64,000 bases of DNA from G963663315 sp965116335 (GTDB lineage: Bacteria > Pseudomonadota > Gammaproteobacteria > Arenicellales > Poriferihabitantaceae): positions 1,178,001 through 1,242,000 of the forward strand of contig OZ220677.1 in the NCBI GenBank assembly GCA_965116335.1, read 5' to 3'. Shown piece by piece: positions 25,194-34,610 of this stretch (its first letter is position 1; each line of letters begins with the position of its first letter). A program made the translations under genes and the position numbers. A model generated the notes under the pieces. It saw nothing but the letters and a program-made list of their open reading frames with translations, made no database searches and was not told where the DNA came from.

Positions 25194-25445
25194 ATGAACA
25201 CCTTCATTGTTTTTTTCCCGAAAGGGAAAAGCAAGGTAATACAAACATACCCGAATCATTTCCCGCTGGATGAATCCCTATGGGTTATAGCCAGCGAAGA
25301 AAGGACTTGTGCTGATGTTTGCCGTAGCCTTGAAATTGTAAATGGCAAGCAACATAGGGGGGTTGTCGTGAAATTCTCGGAATTTTACGGGTTTTTTGAT
25401 CGCGCCCTCTGGGAAAGAATCAGCGATTGGAGCGAAGCAGGGTGA
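25194..25445 (+). CDS. Small hypothetical protein, first of a coupled pair
   Basis: 83 residues from the ATG at 25194 (an in-frame TTG at 25185 is less likely). The protein is soluble and mixed alpha/beta, with segments FIVFFPKGKSK, TCADVCRSLEI and VVVKFSEFYGFFDRALWERI. I recognise no domain with a known function, though similar short proteins occur as hypotheticals in proteobacteria. Its last codons overlap the GTG start of the next gene (GTGA), which argues that both are real and made together. No strong ribosome site is visible. Confidence 0.6.
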   Translation: MNTFIVFFPKGKSKVIQTYPNHFPLDESLWVIASEERTCADVCRSLEIVNGKQHRGVVVKFSEFYGFFDRALWERISDWSEAG

Positions 25446-25723
25446 GTCAAGCGGATGTGGTTCCTATAACCCAGCCTAGTCCGCCTGCTCCAGGCGGCGG
25501 GAACGGGACCGGTGGCTTGGTTAATCACCGGTTAGGCGAACTTGAGCGGAGAATGAGTTCCATAGAGCAAGACGTAAAGGGAATCAACACTTTGTGCACA
25601 GAAATAAACACGAAGCTTGACGGCCTTGCCAGCAAGACGCTTTTGTGGCAAATATTCGGAGGAACTCTGGTTATGATGATTGTGAGTTTCTTGGGTCATA
25701 TGTTTATCAGGATGGGGAATTAA
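25442..25723 (+). CDS. Small membrane-anchored coiled-coil protein, second of a coupled pair
   Basis: 93 residues from a GTG at 25442, with GGAG nine bases upstream inside the previous gene. The layout is a Pro/Gly-rich N terminus, a heptad-like amphipathic helix (HRLGELERRMSSIEQDVKG, then INTKLDGLAS) and one C-terminal membrane helix (IFGGTLVMMIVSFLGHMF). This resembles phage XhlA-type or other small tail-anchored proteins in shape, but there is no phage context. Coupling to the upstream gene suggests the two products act together. Function unknown. Confidence 0.6.
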   Translation: MSQADVVPITQPSPPAPGGGNGTGGLVNHRLGELERRMSSIEQDVKGINTLCTEINTKLDGLASKTLLWQIFGGTLVMMIVSFLGHMFIRMGN

Positions 25724-26057
25724 CCAACCAACAAAATAACGCCCGGGTCTCACCGCCGTTTGTAAACACTGGTTTTTTGGTTAGCTGGTCTCCTGACCCG
25801 CTGTTCGATTTGGTCCAGACTGTGGCTGTGACCCGGCTGTGTTTTATCCGTCATAAAGGCAATCAGTACAGAATTTTCGATTACTCTACCATAAGCATGC
25901 GACATTTCCCCGTATATCAGGATGCAGGGACAACCCCCCGCGGTTGTCCGGATAGTAACAAGGTTGGGTCGATCTGTATCGAACCTGATCAGGACAGATG
26001 CAAAAACCGTCTGTTTGACTTAAACTTGGCAGGCTGATCATCCAGGGAACCCATTCA
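25724..26057. other. 334-base gap without a convincing gene
   Basis: A reading frame from 25645 to 26037 crosses it but overlaps the coupled gene in another frame and shows no family features, so it is not called. The only structure seen is a hairpin at 25928-25949 (GGACAACC, six-base loop, GGTTGTCC) without a T-tract. The promoter of the pterin dehydratase operon probably lies near the right end. Confidence 0.5.
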
Positions 26058-26360
26058 ATGAAACATCCCGTTATCGAAGGCGACGAATTATCTGTCTGCC
26101 TGCAAAAACTCAACCACGACCGGGAGCGATCCTGGCAGCCGGTGGATGGAAAGCTGTTCAAACAATTTAAATTCGGCAATTTCGTTCAGGCCATGGGGTT
26201 CATGACTCAGGCTGGCATACTGGCAGAAAAAATGAACCACCACCCGGAGTGGTCTAACGTCTACAATCGGGTAGACATCCATCTGGTCACCCATAGCAGT
26301 GGCGGCATTACCCGGCTCGACTTTGAGTTGGCCGGTAAAATTGAACAAATCCAGCCCTGA
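26058..26360 (+). CDS. phhB: 4a-hydroxytetrahydrobiopterin dehydratase (pterin-4a-carbinolamine dehydratase)
   Basis: 100 residues, the normal length. The active-site signature is complete: NHHPEWSNVYN at 60-70 with His61 and His62, followed by VDIHLVTHSSGG and the C-terminal LDFELAGKIE. The enzyme dehydrates the 4a-hydroxy pterin formed by aromatic amino acid hydroxylases, allowing cofactor recycling; in organisms without a hydroxylase it is thought to serve molybdopterin or other pterin metabolism. No phhA is visible in the window. The next gene starts only three bases after its stop, an odd pairing of pterin and DNA-repair functions. Confidence 0.92.
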   Translation: MKHPVIEGDELSVCLQKLNHDRERSWQPVDGKLFKQFKFGNFVQAMGFMTQAGILAEKMNHHPEWSNVYNRVDIHLVTHSSGGITRLDFELAGKIEQIQP

Positions 26361-26362
26361 TA

Positions 26363-29170
26363 TTGTCTTTCGACCCTGATCTCAAAGGCAACCCCCTGGC
26401 TGAATCGACATTCGATTTACTGCGGGCGGGCGCAACCCTGATTACCGCAACCCCTCGCCTGTCTCGCGAGGTCGCCCAGGCTTATAACCAGAGCCAACTG
26501 CAGGACGGACAGACTTCCTGGAATACTCCGGATGTTCTTCCCTACTCGTCCTGGATCGAACGCACCTGGAGGGCTATGCGATCCAGTTCCGACAGCCAGA
26601 CAACGGCGCCGGATGTCGTGCTGAGCCCGTCGCAAAGCCGACAACTCTGGAAAAACATCATTCAGCAAGACATCCGGGCGCATGGCGGCAATACCGAACC
26701 ACTGTGGAATATCAACGCCACGGTGCGCTCTGCGATGGAAGCCTGGCGAATCTGCCAGCAGTGGCATATTGACTGCAATGACTTCGATGATTTCTGCCTG
26801 ACGGATCACCTCAGTTTTGCCAGATGGGGCAGAGAGTATCAGTCACACTGCCGCGAACGACGGTGGCTGGATTCGTACCAGCTCCCCGCCCAACTCACTG
26901 CACAGATAAAACCGGGTATGCAGGCCGACTGGCCGCATCTGATCTGGGCTGGGTTCGACAATCTGAGCCCGGAGCAGGAGCGCCTGATCGAGCGCATGCG
27001 TAGCGCAGGAATCCGGGTAAGCCGACTGCAACCGGATGCACAACCGGCGGCACAACAAGAATTCATGGAGTTCGAAACCGGGCGCGACCAATGGCTGGCT
27101 GCCGCGCAATGGGCCAAACGCAGATTGGCTAGCGACCCGCAACAGCGCATCGCGATTGTGGCGCCTGAGCTGGCTCAGTCGCGGCAGGATATTGAGCTGG
27201 AGTTCACCCGAACGCTTTGCCCGACTCACCTCATCAACCCGGACAAGTATTACGACCGTCCCTTCCATATCGCACTGGGCAGGCAACTCGCCACGTATCC
27301 GGTGGTGCGCTCGGCAATCAATCTGCTCAACCTGTTTACAGAAAAACCGATCCGGTTTGAAGCCATTGCCTGTATGTTAATTGACCCCTGGATTCGCGGC
27401 GCGGCGCGGGACAGGGCTCAGCGCCACCGTCTGGAATACCGATACCGGCAGCAGTTTGCCCACGAGACGACGATACACGATGCCTGGACGCGCATCATTC
27501 AGGATACCACCCACCCGGATTCTGACGAAACGACCCCTGAACTCACTGCAATCTTCAGTCGCATCAAACCCCTGCTTATCGGTCAGGGAGAGAGAAAAAC
27601 CTGTAGTGAATGGGCAGAAATTTTCACGCAATGGCTGGATGGGTTCGGCTGGCCTGGCGATGAAACCCTGGGCAGTGCTGAACATCAAACCGTGCAGGCG
27701 TTCAGGAAGGAAATCCTGAATCTGGCCACGCTGGATCTGATCAAACAGCGCACAACGCTGGGCGAAGCGCTATCCATACTGACCGAGCGCTTGAAAACAC
27801 AGCCGTTTGAACCCGAATCGGCAAAAGTCAACATCGAGATCATGGGCATACTGGAATCTTCCGGGATTCAATTCGATGCCGTCTGGTTCGGCAATCTGAC
27901 TGAAAAAGAGTGGCCGCCCCGGCTCAATAAAAATCCGTTCATTCCAGCGTCTATGCAAACAAAAGCCGGGTATTTCAAGGCTGATTTCAAGCTGAATCAG
28001 GACTACGCCGGTAAGCTGCAAGAGCAACTGACCGGTCAATGCCGGGAGATCGTATTCAGCCGTATCCAGCTTGAAGAGGGAGTTGAGCAGCCGCCCAGCC
28101 CACTGATACAGTGGCCGGACCAGCTATCCGCTGCCACCAACCCGCCTGAGCTGTCTCTGCTTGAACACTACCAGCAACACAAGCCGATGCTGGAAGTATT
28201 CGATGACTATAACGGAGTGCCGGTCACAGAACCGTATGTCCGCGGCGGCACGGCGGTCATTGAAGATCATTCGGCATGCCCTTTTCGCAGCTATGCGATT
28301 CACCGGCTGAACGCGCGGGAAAACGAGTATCGTCAGCCGGGACTGGACGCGATGGGTCGCGGCATCCTGATACATCACATTCTGGAGAAAATCTGGCGAC
28401 AGGTCAAAACCCTGAAAGAACTCCGCACGATGATGCGGGCAACCGAGCCTGACCCACTGATCATGGAGGCGATTAATGATTGCAGCCAGCCCGTTTTCAG
28501 TCAAGGCGGGCTGGACAGGGGTTTTAGCGAAATACAGACCGACTGGCTGGTCAGCCTGATCCGTCAGTGGTTCGAGGAGGCAGAAATGTGGCGGCATCAG
28601 GATTTTCAGGTGATAGAGATGGAGAAAAAGTATTCCCTTGAGCTCGGCGGCCTGAAACTGTTGATCAAGGTGGATCGGATGGACCGGCTGGCGGATGGCT
28701 CACGCGTCCTGATTGACTACAAGACCGGCGCGACTGGAACCTTTTCCTCCTGGGTCGGCGCACGCCCCCAACGCCCCCAGCTTCCGCTTTACGCGCTGGC
28801 CGTGATCCAGAATAGCGGAAACAATGACAGTATTGAGTGTATGGCTTATGGTCAAGTGCGTCATGCCGACTGTATTTATCGAGGGATTTCAATAAACCAG
28901 GAGTTTCATCTGGATACCAAAGAGAACAAGCCGAAGGTCGTACCACTGGAAAAAGCGCGAGTCGGCCACCGACCGTTATCACTCGACTGGAAAGAGTTGC
29001 TGACCTATTGGGAAAACGTACTTGGGAAACTGGCGCAATCATTTGCCAAAGGTCACGCCGAGGTCAACCCCAGAGACCTCAAGGTATGCGGCAACTGTAA
29101 CCTGCTCAGCCTGTGCCGACGCCACGAACTCGCCGACAACCCGGCTGACGACACAGAACCGGCAGCATGA
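26363..29170 (+). CDS. PD-(D/E)XK nuclease, AddB-like (probable DNA repair protein family)
   Basis: 935 residues. The N-terminal two thirds resemble an inactivated UvrD-type helicase as in AddB. The C-terminal RecB-type nuclease shows GILIHHILEKIW, IKVDRMDR and LIDYKTGA (Asp and Lys of the active site), bracketed by cysteines likely to hold an iron-sulfur cluster (SACPFRSYAIH near 640 and VCGNCNLLSLC near 913-923). The first start is a TTG at 26363; the first ATG is some 70 residues in and would remove conserved sequence, so TTG is used. The stop overlaps the helicase start by four bases. The pair is inferred to process DNA double-strand ends in place of RecBCD. Confidence 0.85.
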   Translation: MSFDPDLKGNPLAESTFDLLRAGATLITATPRLSREVAQAYNQSQLQDGQTSWNTPDVLPYSSWIERTWRAMRSSSDSQTTAPDVVLSPSQSRQLWKNIIQQDIRAHGGNTEPLWNINATVRSAMEAWRICQQWHIDCNDFDDFCLTDHLSFARWGREYQSHCRERRWLDSYQLPAQLTAQIKPGMQADWPHLIWAGFDNLSPEQERLIERMRSAGIRVSRLQPDAQPAAQQEFMEFETGRDQWLAAAQWAKRRLASDPQQRIAIVAPELAQSRQDIELEFTRTLCPTHLINPDKYYDRPFHIALGRQLATYPVVRSAINLLNLFTEKPIRFEAIACMLIDPWIRGAARDRAQRHRLEYRYRQQFAHETTIHDAWTRIIQDTTHPDSDETTPELTAIFSRIKPLLIGQGERKTCSEWAEIFTQWLDGFGWPGDETLGSAEHQTVQAFRKEILNLATLDLIKQRTTLGEALSILTERLKTQPFEPESAKVNIEIMGILESSGIQFDAVWFGNLTEKEWPPRLNKNPFIPASMQTKAGYFKADFKLNQDYAGKLQEQLTGQCREIVFSRIQLEEGVEQPPSPLIQWPDQLSAATNPPELSLLEHYQQHKPMLEVFDDYNGVPVTEPYVRGGTAVIEDHSACPFRSYAIHRLNARENEYRQPGLDAMGRGILIHHILEKIWRQVKTLKELRTMMRATEPDPLIMEAINDCSQPVFSQGGLDRGFSEIQTDWLVSLIRQWFEEAEMWRHQDFQVIEMEKKYSLELGGLKLLIKVDRMDRLADGSRVLIDYKTGATGTFSSWVGARPQRPQLPLYALAVIQNSGNNDSIECMAYGQVRHADCIYRGISINQEFHLDTKENKPKVVPLEKARVGHRPLSLDWKELLTYWENVLGKLAQSFAKGHAEVNPRDLKVCGNCNLLSLCRRHELADNPADDTEPAA

Positions 29171-32100
29171 GTGCTCAACCACCCGATCAGGGACAATGCG
29201 ACCAGGCCGCCCCTGAAGCTACCATGCCGCCGGGACCACCCGACCAGGAACAGCGCGACCAGGCGCTGCACCCGTCTCACTCCTTCATCGTCCAGGCACC
29301 GGCAGGCTCCGGCAAAACCGGACTGCTGATTCGCCGGTTTCTCAGGCTGCTGGAGACGGTCGAGCAACCGGAACAGATTCTGGCGATTACCTTCACACGG
29401 AAAGCCACTGCGGAAATGCGAAAGCGGATTGTCGATGCGTTGGCGGCGGCAAACAATCCCGAGCTTGCCCGGAAGATGGTGAAAAAGGGAGATGCGGATA
29501 TAGTGGAGTTGGCGTGGCGGGCACTGCAACGAGACCACGAACTCGGCTGGAATCTGTCCGGCAACCCCGGCAGATTGAGAGTCATGACCATAGACGCATT
29601 ATGCTATGAGCTGGTCAGATATATGCCCTGGTCGGCTCGCTTCGGCGCGACCCCGGAACTGCTTGATCAGAGCCAGACCGAGCTTGCCTGGCTGGAAGCA
29701 GCCAAACAAACTCTGGATCTGATCGAGGAAGGCCCCCCTCTGGCCGATTACTGCGCTGACCTTATAAAACTGGCGCGCACCGACTTCAATCAGGCGCGCC
29801 AGTTACTGTCAACCATGCTGTCCAGGCGGGTTCACTGGATGAGCGGACTGAGTCTGGACACACGGCAACAGACGGAACAAATGTGGCAACAGGTCATTGA
29901 GCGGCATCTGCAACAGATCGCGAGCGTCATCCCGGACTCAATCAAGCATGAATTGGTTGATCTGGCCCGATTCGCCGCCTCCGAACTGGTCACACAGGAT
30001 ATGCCCCGACTACTTCTGGAAAATCCAGAATTCCCCGCCTCCAAACTGGCCGTAAATGATCCGAAGTATCCGTTGTACGCCTGCCTGGGAATCGAGACTT
30101 TCCCGGACACACGATTCGAGTCAGTTGGACAATGGCTGGGTATCGCCAGCCTGTTGTTGACCGATAAGGGGGAATTACGTAAACGGGTCGATAAAAGACA
30201 TGGATTCCCGCCCAAATGTCCTGAAAAACATCGGATCGAGGGCCTTCTGCGATATATTGCTGACATAGATGAAGACTCCCTGATTGCCGGGGACTCCCTG
30301 ATTACGGATGCCCTGGCACAGGTCCGTCTATTGCCGGTTGCCGGAATGACGGACTCACACTGGCAAACGCTGAACTCCCTGCTCCAGATTCTGCCGGTTG
30401 CCGCCGCCCAGTTGCGCTTGTTGTTCAAGGATCGCAACCAGGCTGATTTCACTGAGGTCGCGCATCGGGCACAAGAGGCGCTGGGAGCAGAGGACAACCC
30501 GACCGATCTGGCGCTGGTGATGGATCATAAGTTGTCGCACCTGTTGATGGACGAAGTACAGGACACCTCCCGTACCCAGATTGAACTGGTCGAAAAACTG
30601 ACTGCGGGTTGGCAGGACGGAGACGGCAGAACGGTGTTTTTTGTCGGCGACCCGCAGCAGTCCATCTATCGGTTCCGGGAGGCGGATGTAGCCAATTTCC
30701 GGGATATACAGAAAAAGGGTATCGGCGATGTACGGCCTGACTCGCTAACACTGGAAAGTAATTTCCGTTCTGCCCCGGAGCTGGTTGACTGGTTCAATGA
30801 GACCTTCCAGAAGGTTTTCCCGAGCGAGCCGGATGATCTGTTCGGAGGCGTCGAATACACACAAGCCCGCTCAGGCTGTCCAGAAAAGACCGGCGGTTCA
30901 TACACCATCCACCCCTACCGAGAGGATAAAAAAACCCAGGTCGAAAACGCCGTGCAGCATGAGGCAGAAATGATCTGCCAGCAGGTCAAGGAAACCCTGC
31001 AAAGAAATACAGAGACCGACAAGGACAAGAACATCAGCATCGGCATTCTGGGGCGCACCCGCAGCCATCTGGTCGGCATCGCACAGGCCCTGCGCCAAAA
31101 GGGAATCCGTTATCAGGCGGTCGATCTGGAGAACCTGAATGAACGTACTCCAATCCTCGACCTGATCGCCCTGACTCGCGCCTTGAGCCAGCTCGGTGAC
31201 CGCATTGCCTGGCTGGCTGTGCTGCGCTCGCCCTGGTGCGGGCTCGACCTCAAGGACCTGTCGGTGATTGCAATGGCCGAACCGCCCACCATCCTGCAGG
31301 CCTGTCTGGCAGAGCCGGTAATCACACGAATGAGCGCCGGCGGGCAGCGAAGAGTCCGGCGATTTACCGCTGCGATACAACCCATGGTCAACCGTCATGG
31401 CCGGGTTTCATTGCGGCATAATGTAGAAGCCGCATGGCTCAGACTCGGTGGACCAGCCTGTATCGACGAAACCGATGTGCCCGATTGTGAGGTCTGGCTG
31501 GACCTGCTCGATACGCTGGAAGCCGAACACACATTGATAACTCCTGAAATCCTGCTTAAAGCCACAGAACAACTCTGGTCCAGAACCAGTGTCAGCAAAG
31601 AAGTTCAGTTAATGACCATGCACAAAGCCAAAGGCCTGGAGTTTGATGTGGTCATCCTGCCACAACTGCATCGAAAAGGACCCGCTCAGGACAGGGAGCT
31701 GGTGCGCTCCATACGATATCCCGACCAACTTCTGCTGGCCGGACTACCGGATGCACAGGAAGCCGATCCACTGTATGACTACCTCGGTACTCTCGAAGAG
31801 AAACAACGGGAAAATGATAATCGCCGGTTACTGTATGTAGCCTGCACCCGAGCCCGCCGGGAACTGCATTTGTATGGTTGCATCACCGACAGGTTGCCCG
31901 TGCGAAGCTCGCTGCTGCACCTGCTGTGGCCATCCGTTAGCGATGAGGTGGGCCAGATCGAGATACAACAGGCGATGTCCGCCAATACGGATGACTCGGC
32001 GCAACCGCAGCAGATCGGCCAAACCGGACAGCCACAGGAAGCACCCCACCCGCTCCGACCAGATGCAGACCCGAACTCATTAAGTCAGTTCCCGATCTCA

Positions 32101-32754
32101 TTAACCCGGTTCCAACGACTGCCACAAACCTGGTCCATGCCGGAATTTCCAGCAGACCTGGCTCTCAATACCCCCGAACCCACACACAATATCGCCATCG
32201 GCAATGAAATCGAGTTCTCATGGGCCGGAGAAGCCCTGCGTATTATCGGCATCGCTATCCATCATATCCTCCAGCAAATTGATGACCGCAACTGGCAAGA
32301 GTGGAAATACCGGGAAACCGGGGAAATTGTTGACAGCGGGCGCGTTATTCTCATTGAGCATGGCCTCGATGGGGCAAAACTGGAATCAGCCTGCGATAGT
32401 CTGAAAACCGCTGTGGAAAATATCCAATCCGATGCAATGGCCGAATGGATATTCTCCAGCGACCACAACCGCATCAGGACTGAATGGTCACTGACCGGCA
32501 GGGTGGATCACACGCTGGCCCGGGTTGTGATCGATCGCACCTTCGTCGATCAGGACGGAACACGATGGATCATTGATTTCAAGTCGGGACGCCACGAAGG
32601 TGGCGACCGCTCGCATTTCCTGGAACAGGAAAAGCAACGATACCATAGCCAGATGGCGCGATATGCACAGATCATGCACAATCTGGAGGACAACCGGATC
32701 ATGCTGGGACTTTACTTCCCATTGCTGAAAGAATGGCTGCAATGGGAAGCTTGA
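29167..32754 (+). CDS. UvrD/REP-type helicase-nuclease, AddA/RecB-like
   Basis: 1195 residues with the SF1A helicase motifs in order: Walker A APAGSGKT (44-51), ITFTRKATAEMR (Ia), LLMDEVQDTS (II), FFVGDPQQSIYRFREA (III), LTMHKAKGLEFDVVILP-type motif V and LLYVACTRARREL (VI). A C-terminal RecB-type nuclease segment WIIDFKSGRHEGG is present. The N terminus carries two similar Pro/Gln-rich stretches (PPDQGQCDQA and PPDQEQRDQA) before the helicase. Start overlaps the AddB-like gene by four bases. The two proteins would form an end-resection helicase-nuclease for recombinational repair. Confidence 0.92.
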   Translation: MSAQPPDQGQCDQAAPEATMPPGPPDQEQRDQALHPSHSFIVQAPAGSGKTGLLIRRFLRLLETVEQPEQILAITFTRKATAEMRKRIVDALAAANNPELARKMVKKGDADIVELAWRALQRDHELGWNLSGNPGRLRVMTIDALCYELVRYMPWSARFGATPELLDQSQTELAWLEAAKQTLDLIEEGPPLADYCADLIKLARTDFNQARQLLSTMLSRRVHWMSGLSLDTRQQTEQMWQQVIERHLQQIASVIPDSIKHELVDLARFAASELVTQDMPRLLLENPEFPASKLAVNDPKYPLYACLGIETFPDTRFESVGQWLGIASLLLTDKGELRKRVDKRHGFPPKCPEKHRIEGLLRYIADIDEDSLIAGDSLITDALAQVRLLPVAGMTDSHWQTLNSLLQILPVAAAQLRLLFKDRNQADFTEVAHRAQEALGAEDNPTDLALVMDHKLSHLLMDEVQDTSRTQIELVEKLTAGWQDGDGRTVFFVGDPQQSIYRFREADVANFRDIQKKGIGDVRPDSLTLESNFRSAPELVDWFNETFQKVFPSEPDDLFGGVEYTQARSGCPEKTGGSYTIHPYREDKKTQVENAVQHEAEMICQQVKETLQRNTETDKDKNISIGILGRTRSHLVGIAQALRQKGIRYQAVDLENLNERTPILDLIALTRALSQLGDRIAWLAVLRSPWCGLDLKDLSVIAMAEPPTILQACLAEPVITRMSAGGQRRVRRFTAAIQPMVNRHGRVSLRHNVEAAWLRLGGPACIDETDVPDCEVWLDLLDTLEAEHTLITPEILLKATEQLWSRTSVSKEVQLMTMHKAKGLEFDVVILPQLHRKGPAQDRELVRSIRYPDQLLLAGLPDAQEADPLYDYLGTLEEKQRENDNRRLLYVACTRARRELHLYGCITDRLPVRSSLLHLLWPSVSDEVGQIEIQQAMSANTDDSAQPQQIGQTGQPQEAPHPLRPDADPNSLSQFPISLTRFQRLPQTWSMPEFPADLALNTPEPTHNIAIGNEIEFSWAGEALRIIGIAIHHILQQIDDRNWQEWKYRETGEIVDSGRVILIEHGLDGAKLESACDSLKTAVENIQSDAMAEWIFSSDHNRIRTEWSLTGRVDHTLARVVIDRTFVDQDGTRWIIDFKSGRHEGGDRSHFLEQEKQRYHSQMARYAQIMHNLEDNRIMLGLYFPLLKEWLQWEA

Positions 32755-32755
32755 C

Positions 32756-33010
32756 TCCCTCCACCCGACCCATCCCCCACTCAAAGGCATCGGCATCCGC
32801 CAGCGCTGGGCCGGGATGATTGACGTAACCCCAGACGAATTACCGATCATTTCGACTGTCGCCAACATTCCCGGACTGATCATCTCCACCGGCTACAGCG
32901 GACACGGCTTCGGCATCGGCCCGGGAGCCGGCAAAGTAACCGCCGAACTGGCAATGGATATCAAACCCTGCGTTGACCTGTCCGGGTTCTCCGTAGATCG
33001 GTTTATGTAA
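32756..33010 (+). pseudogene. C-terminal remnant of a DAO-family FAD-dependent oxidoreductase
   Basis: The frame encodes IRQRWAGMIDVTPDELPI, then ISTGYSGHGFGIGPGAGK and VDLSGFSVDRF before a TAA. These are the closing segments (substrate and FAD contacts) of D-amino-acid-oxidase/glycine-oxidase-like enzymes of about 430 residues. Only about 80 residues remain, beginning immediately after the helicase stop codon; the FAD-binding N terminus is absent. The remnant overlaps the end of convergent yejF by eight bases. A short ATG-started frame (32816) exists but cannot form a working enzyme. A deletion between the helicase and this gene is the simplest origin. Confidence 0.8.
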
Positions 33011-34610
33011 GAACAGCAGCCAGCAACTCCTGAGTATAAGGATGCTGTGGGCTGGAGAAGATAGAGTCTGCCTCGCCCTGTTCCACTACATCACCGGACT
33101 GCATCACCATCAAGTCATCCGCTATCGCCCGTACCACACTCAAATCATGGGAGATGAAAATGTATGCCAGTTGATGTTGCCGCTGGAGCCGGGTCAGCAG
33201 CTCCAGCACCTGAACCTGAACCGTTCGATCCAGCGCTGAGGTGGGTTCATCCAGAAACAGTATTCTGGGTTCGAGAATCAATGCGCGGGCAATCGCGATT
33301 CTCTGGCGCTGTCCACCGGAAAATTCATGTGGATAACGGAAGCGGACATCCGGGTCAATCTCCACCTCCTCCAGAATTTTCACGACCTTGTGGTCACGAG
33401 CTTGCGGGTCGGCCACCAGACCATGCGCCATCAGTCCTTCGCTGACGATCTCGCCAATCGGCAATCGCGGTGACAGGGAACCGTAAGGGTCCTGGAAAAC
33501 AATCTGCATGGCTCTGCGTACCTGAGCCAGCGGCAGCCCCCCCGATTCATCGAGTGACACCCCGTCCAGACATATCTGGCCTTCGGAACGTACCAGCTTC
33601 AACAGTGCCAACGCCAGAGTGGTCTTGCCGGAACCGGATTCTCCAACCAGTCCCAGAGTACGCCCCGGATACAGTCTCAGTGATGCGTCATTGACCGCCT
33701 TGACATGGCCCACGGTGCGCTTGAGCAGTCCACGCCGAACCGGGAACCAGACCTTGAGATTGTCTACCTCCAGAACCGGGTCGGCGTCGCCATCCGGTTT
33801 TTGCCGGGGCGGAGGTTCTGCCGACAACAATAACCGGGTATAGTCCTTCGCGGGAGAGGTAAATATCTGCACTGCGGAGCCGGTTTCAACCAGTCTCCCG
33901 TCCTTCATCACCAGTACGCGATCAGCCGTCTTTCGCACCATATTAAGATCATGGGTGATCAACAGGATGCCCAGATTATCGGTATCCTGCAATTCCTTGA
34001 GCAAGTCGAGAATCCGGGCCTGTACGGTCACGTCCAGCGCAGTAGTCGGTTCATCAGCCAGCAGAATGCCGGGGCGATTGGCCAGCGCCATCGCAATCAC
34101 CACCCGCTGACGCTGACCGCCGGATAACTGGTGAGGATAGTCCGCCAGACGGGACTCAGGATTATGGATGCCAACCCGATCCAGTAGCGCCACAATCCGC
34201 TTCCTGGCCTGCTCTTTGTGCATACCCTGATGCAATGCCAATGACTCACCAATCTGTTTTTCGATGGTATGGAGCGGATTCAGCGCAGTCATGGGTTCCT
34301 GAAAAATGATAGAAACCTGATTACCACGTATCTGACGCAGCGCCTCCTGATCGGCTCCGATCAGCTGTGCACCCTGGACGGTAATCGAGCCGCCCGGATG
34401 AAAAGCGTGCGGATAAGGCAGCAACTGCATCACCGACAACGCGACCAGAGACTTTCCCGCTCCCGACTCTCCAACCAGAGCGACCGTCTCACCGGCATGC
34501 AGGTCAAACCCGACCCCCTTGACAACATGGGAGACCACTTCCCGTTGCCTGGTTTTGCGGCGGAAACTGATCGACAGGTCATCGACCGTGAGTATCGGAT
34601 GCGTACTCAT
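33003..34610 (-). CDS. yejF: Microcin C/peptide ABC importer, dual ATP-binding protein YejF
   Basis: 535 residues with two complete ABC ATPase halves. The first has GESGAGKSL, LSGGQRQR and LLADEPTTALD; the second GESGSGKTT, FSGGQRQRIAIARAL and LFLDEPTSALD. Each is followed by the oligopeptide-type C-terminal extension (RLLLSAEP and TQELLAAVL). E. coli YejF has 529 residues and the same fused layout. It powers peptide uptake through YejB/YejE. The start overlaps yejE by four bases, and it ends the operon. Confidence 0.93.
   Translation of the reverse strand: MSTHPILTVDDLSISFRRKTRQREVVSHVVKGVGFDLHAGETVALVGESGAGKSLVALSVMQLLPYPHAFHPGGSITVQGAQLIGADQEALRQIRGNQVSIIFQEPMTALNPLHTIEKQIGESLALHQGMHKEQARKRIVALLDRVGIHNPESRLADYPHQLSGGQRQRVVIAMALANRPGILLADEPTTALDVTVQARILDLLKELQDTDNLGILLITHDLNMVRKTADRVLVMKDGRLVETGSAVQIFTSPAKDYTRLLLSAEPPPRQKPDGDADPVLEVDNLKVWFPVRRGLLKRTVGHVKAVNDASLRLYPGRTLGLVGESGSGKTTLALALLKLVRSEGQICLDGVSLDESGGLPLAQVRRAMQIVFQDPYGSLSPRLPIGEIVSEGLMAHGLVADPQARDHKVVKILEEVEIDPDVRFRYPHEFSGGQRQRIAIARALILEPRILFLDEPTSALDRTVQVQVLELLTRLQRQHQLAYIFISHDLSVVRAIADDLMVMQSGDVVEQGEADSIFSSPQHPYTQELLAAVLT

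Noticed and set aside
25928..25949. Hairpin as terminator or riboswitch before the pterin dehydratase gene
   Set aside because: An isolated eight-pair stem without T-tract or conserved riboswitch elements; kept only as a note in the gap entry.
25645..26037. Plus-strand frame of 130 codons
   Set aside because: It overlaps the coupled small gene in another frame, has no ribosome site and no recognisable motif; composition looks like random sequence.
26363..32754. Anti-phage defence system made of a nuclease-helicase pair
   Set aside because: Motifs and order match the AddAB-like repair pair of proteobacteria, beside housekeeping genes; no other defence genes are near.
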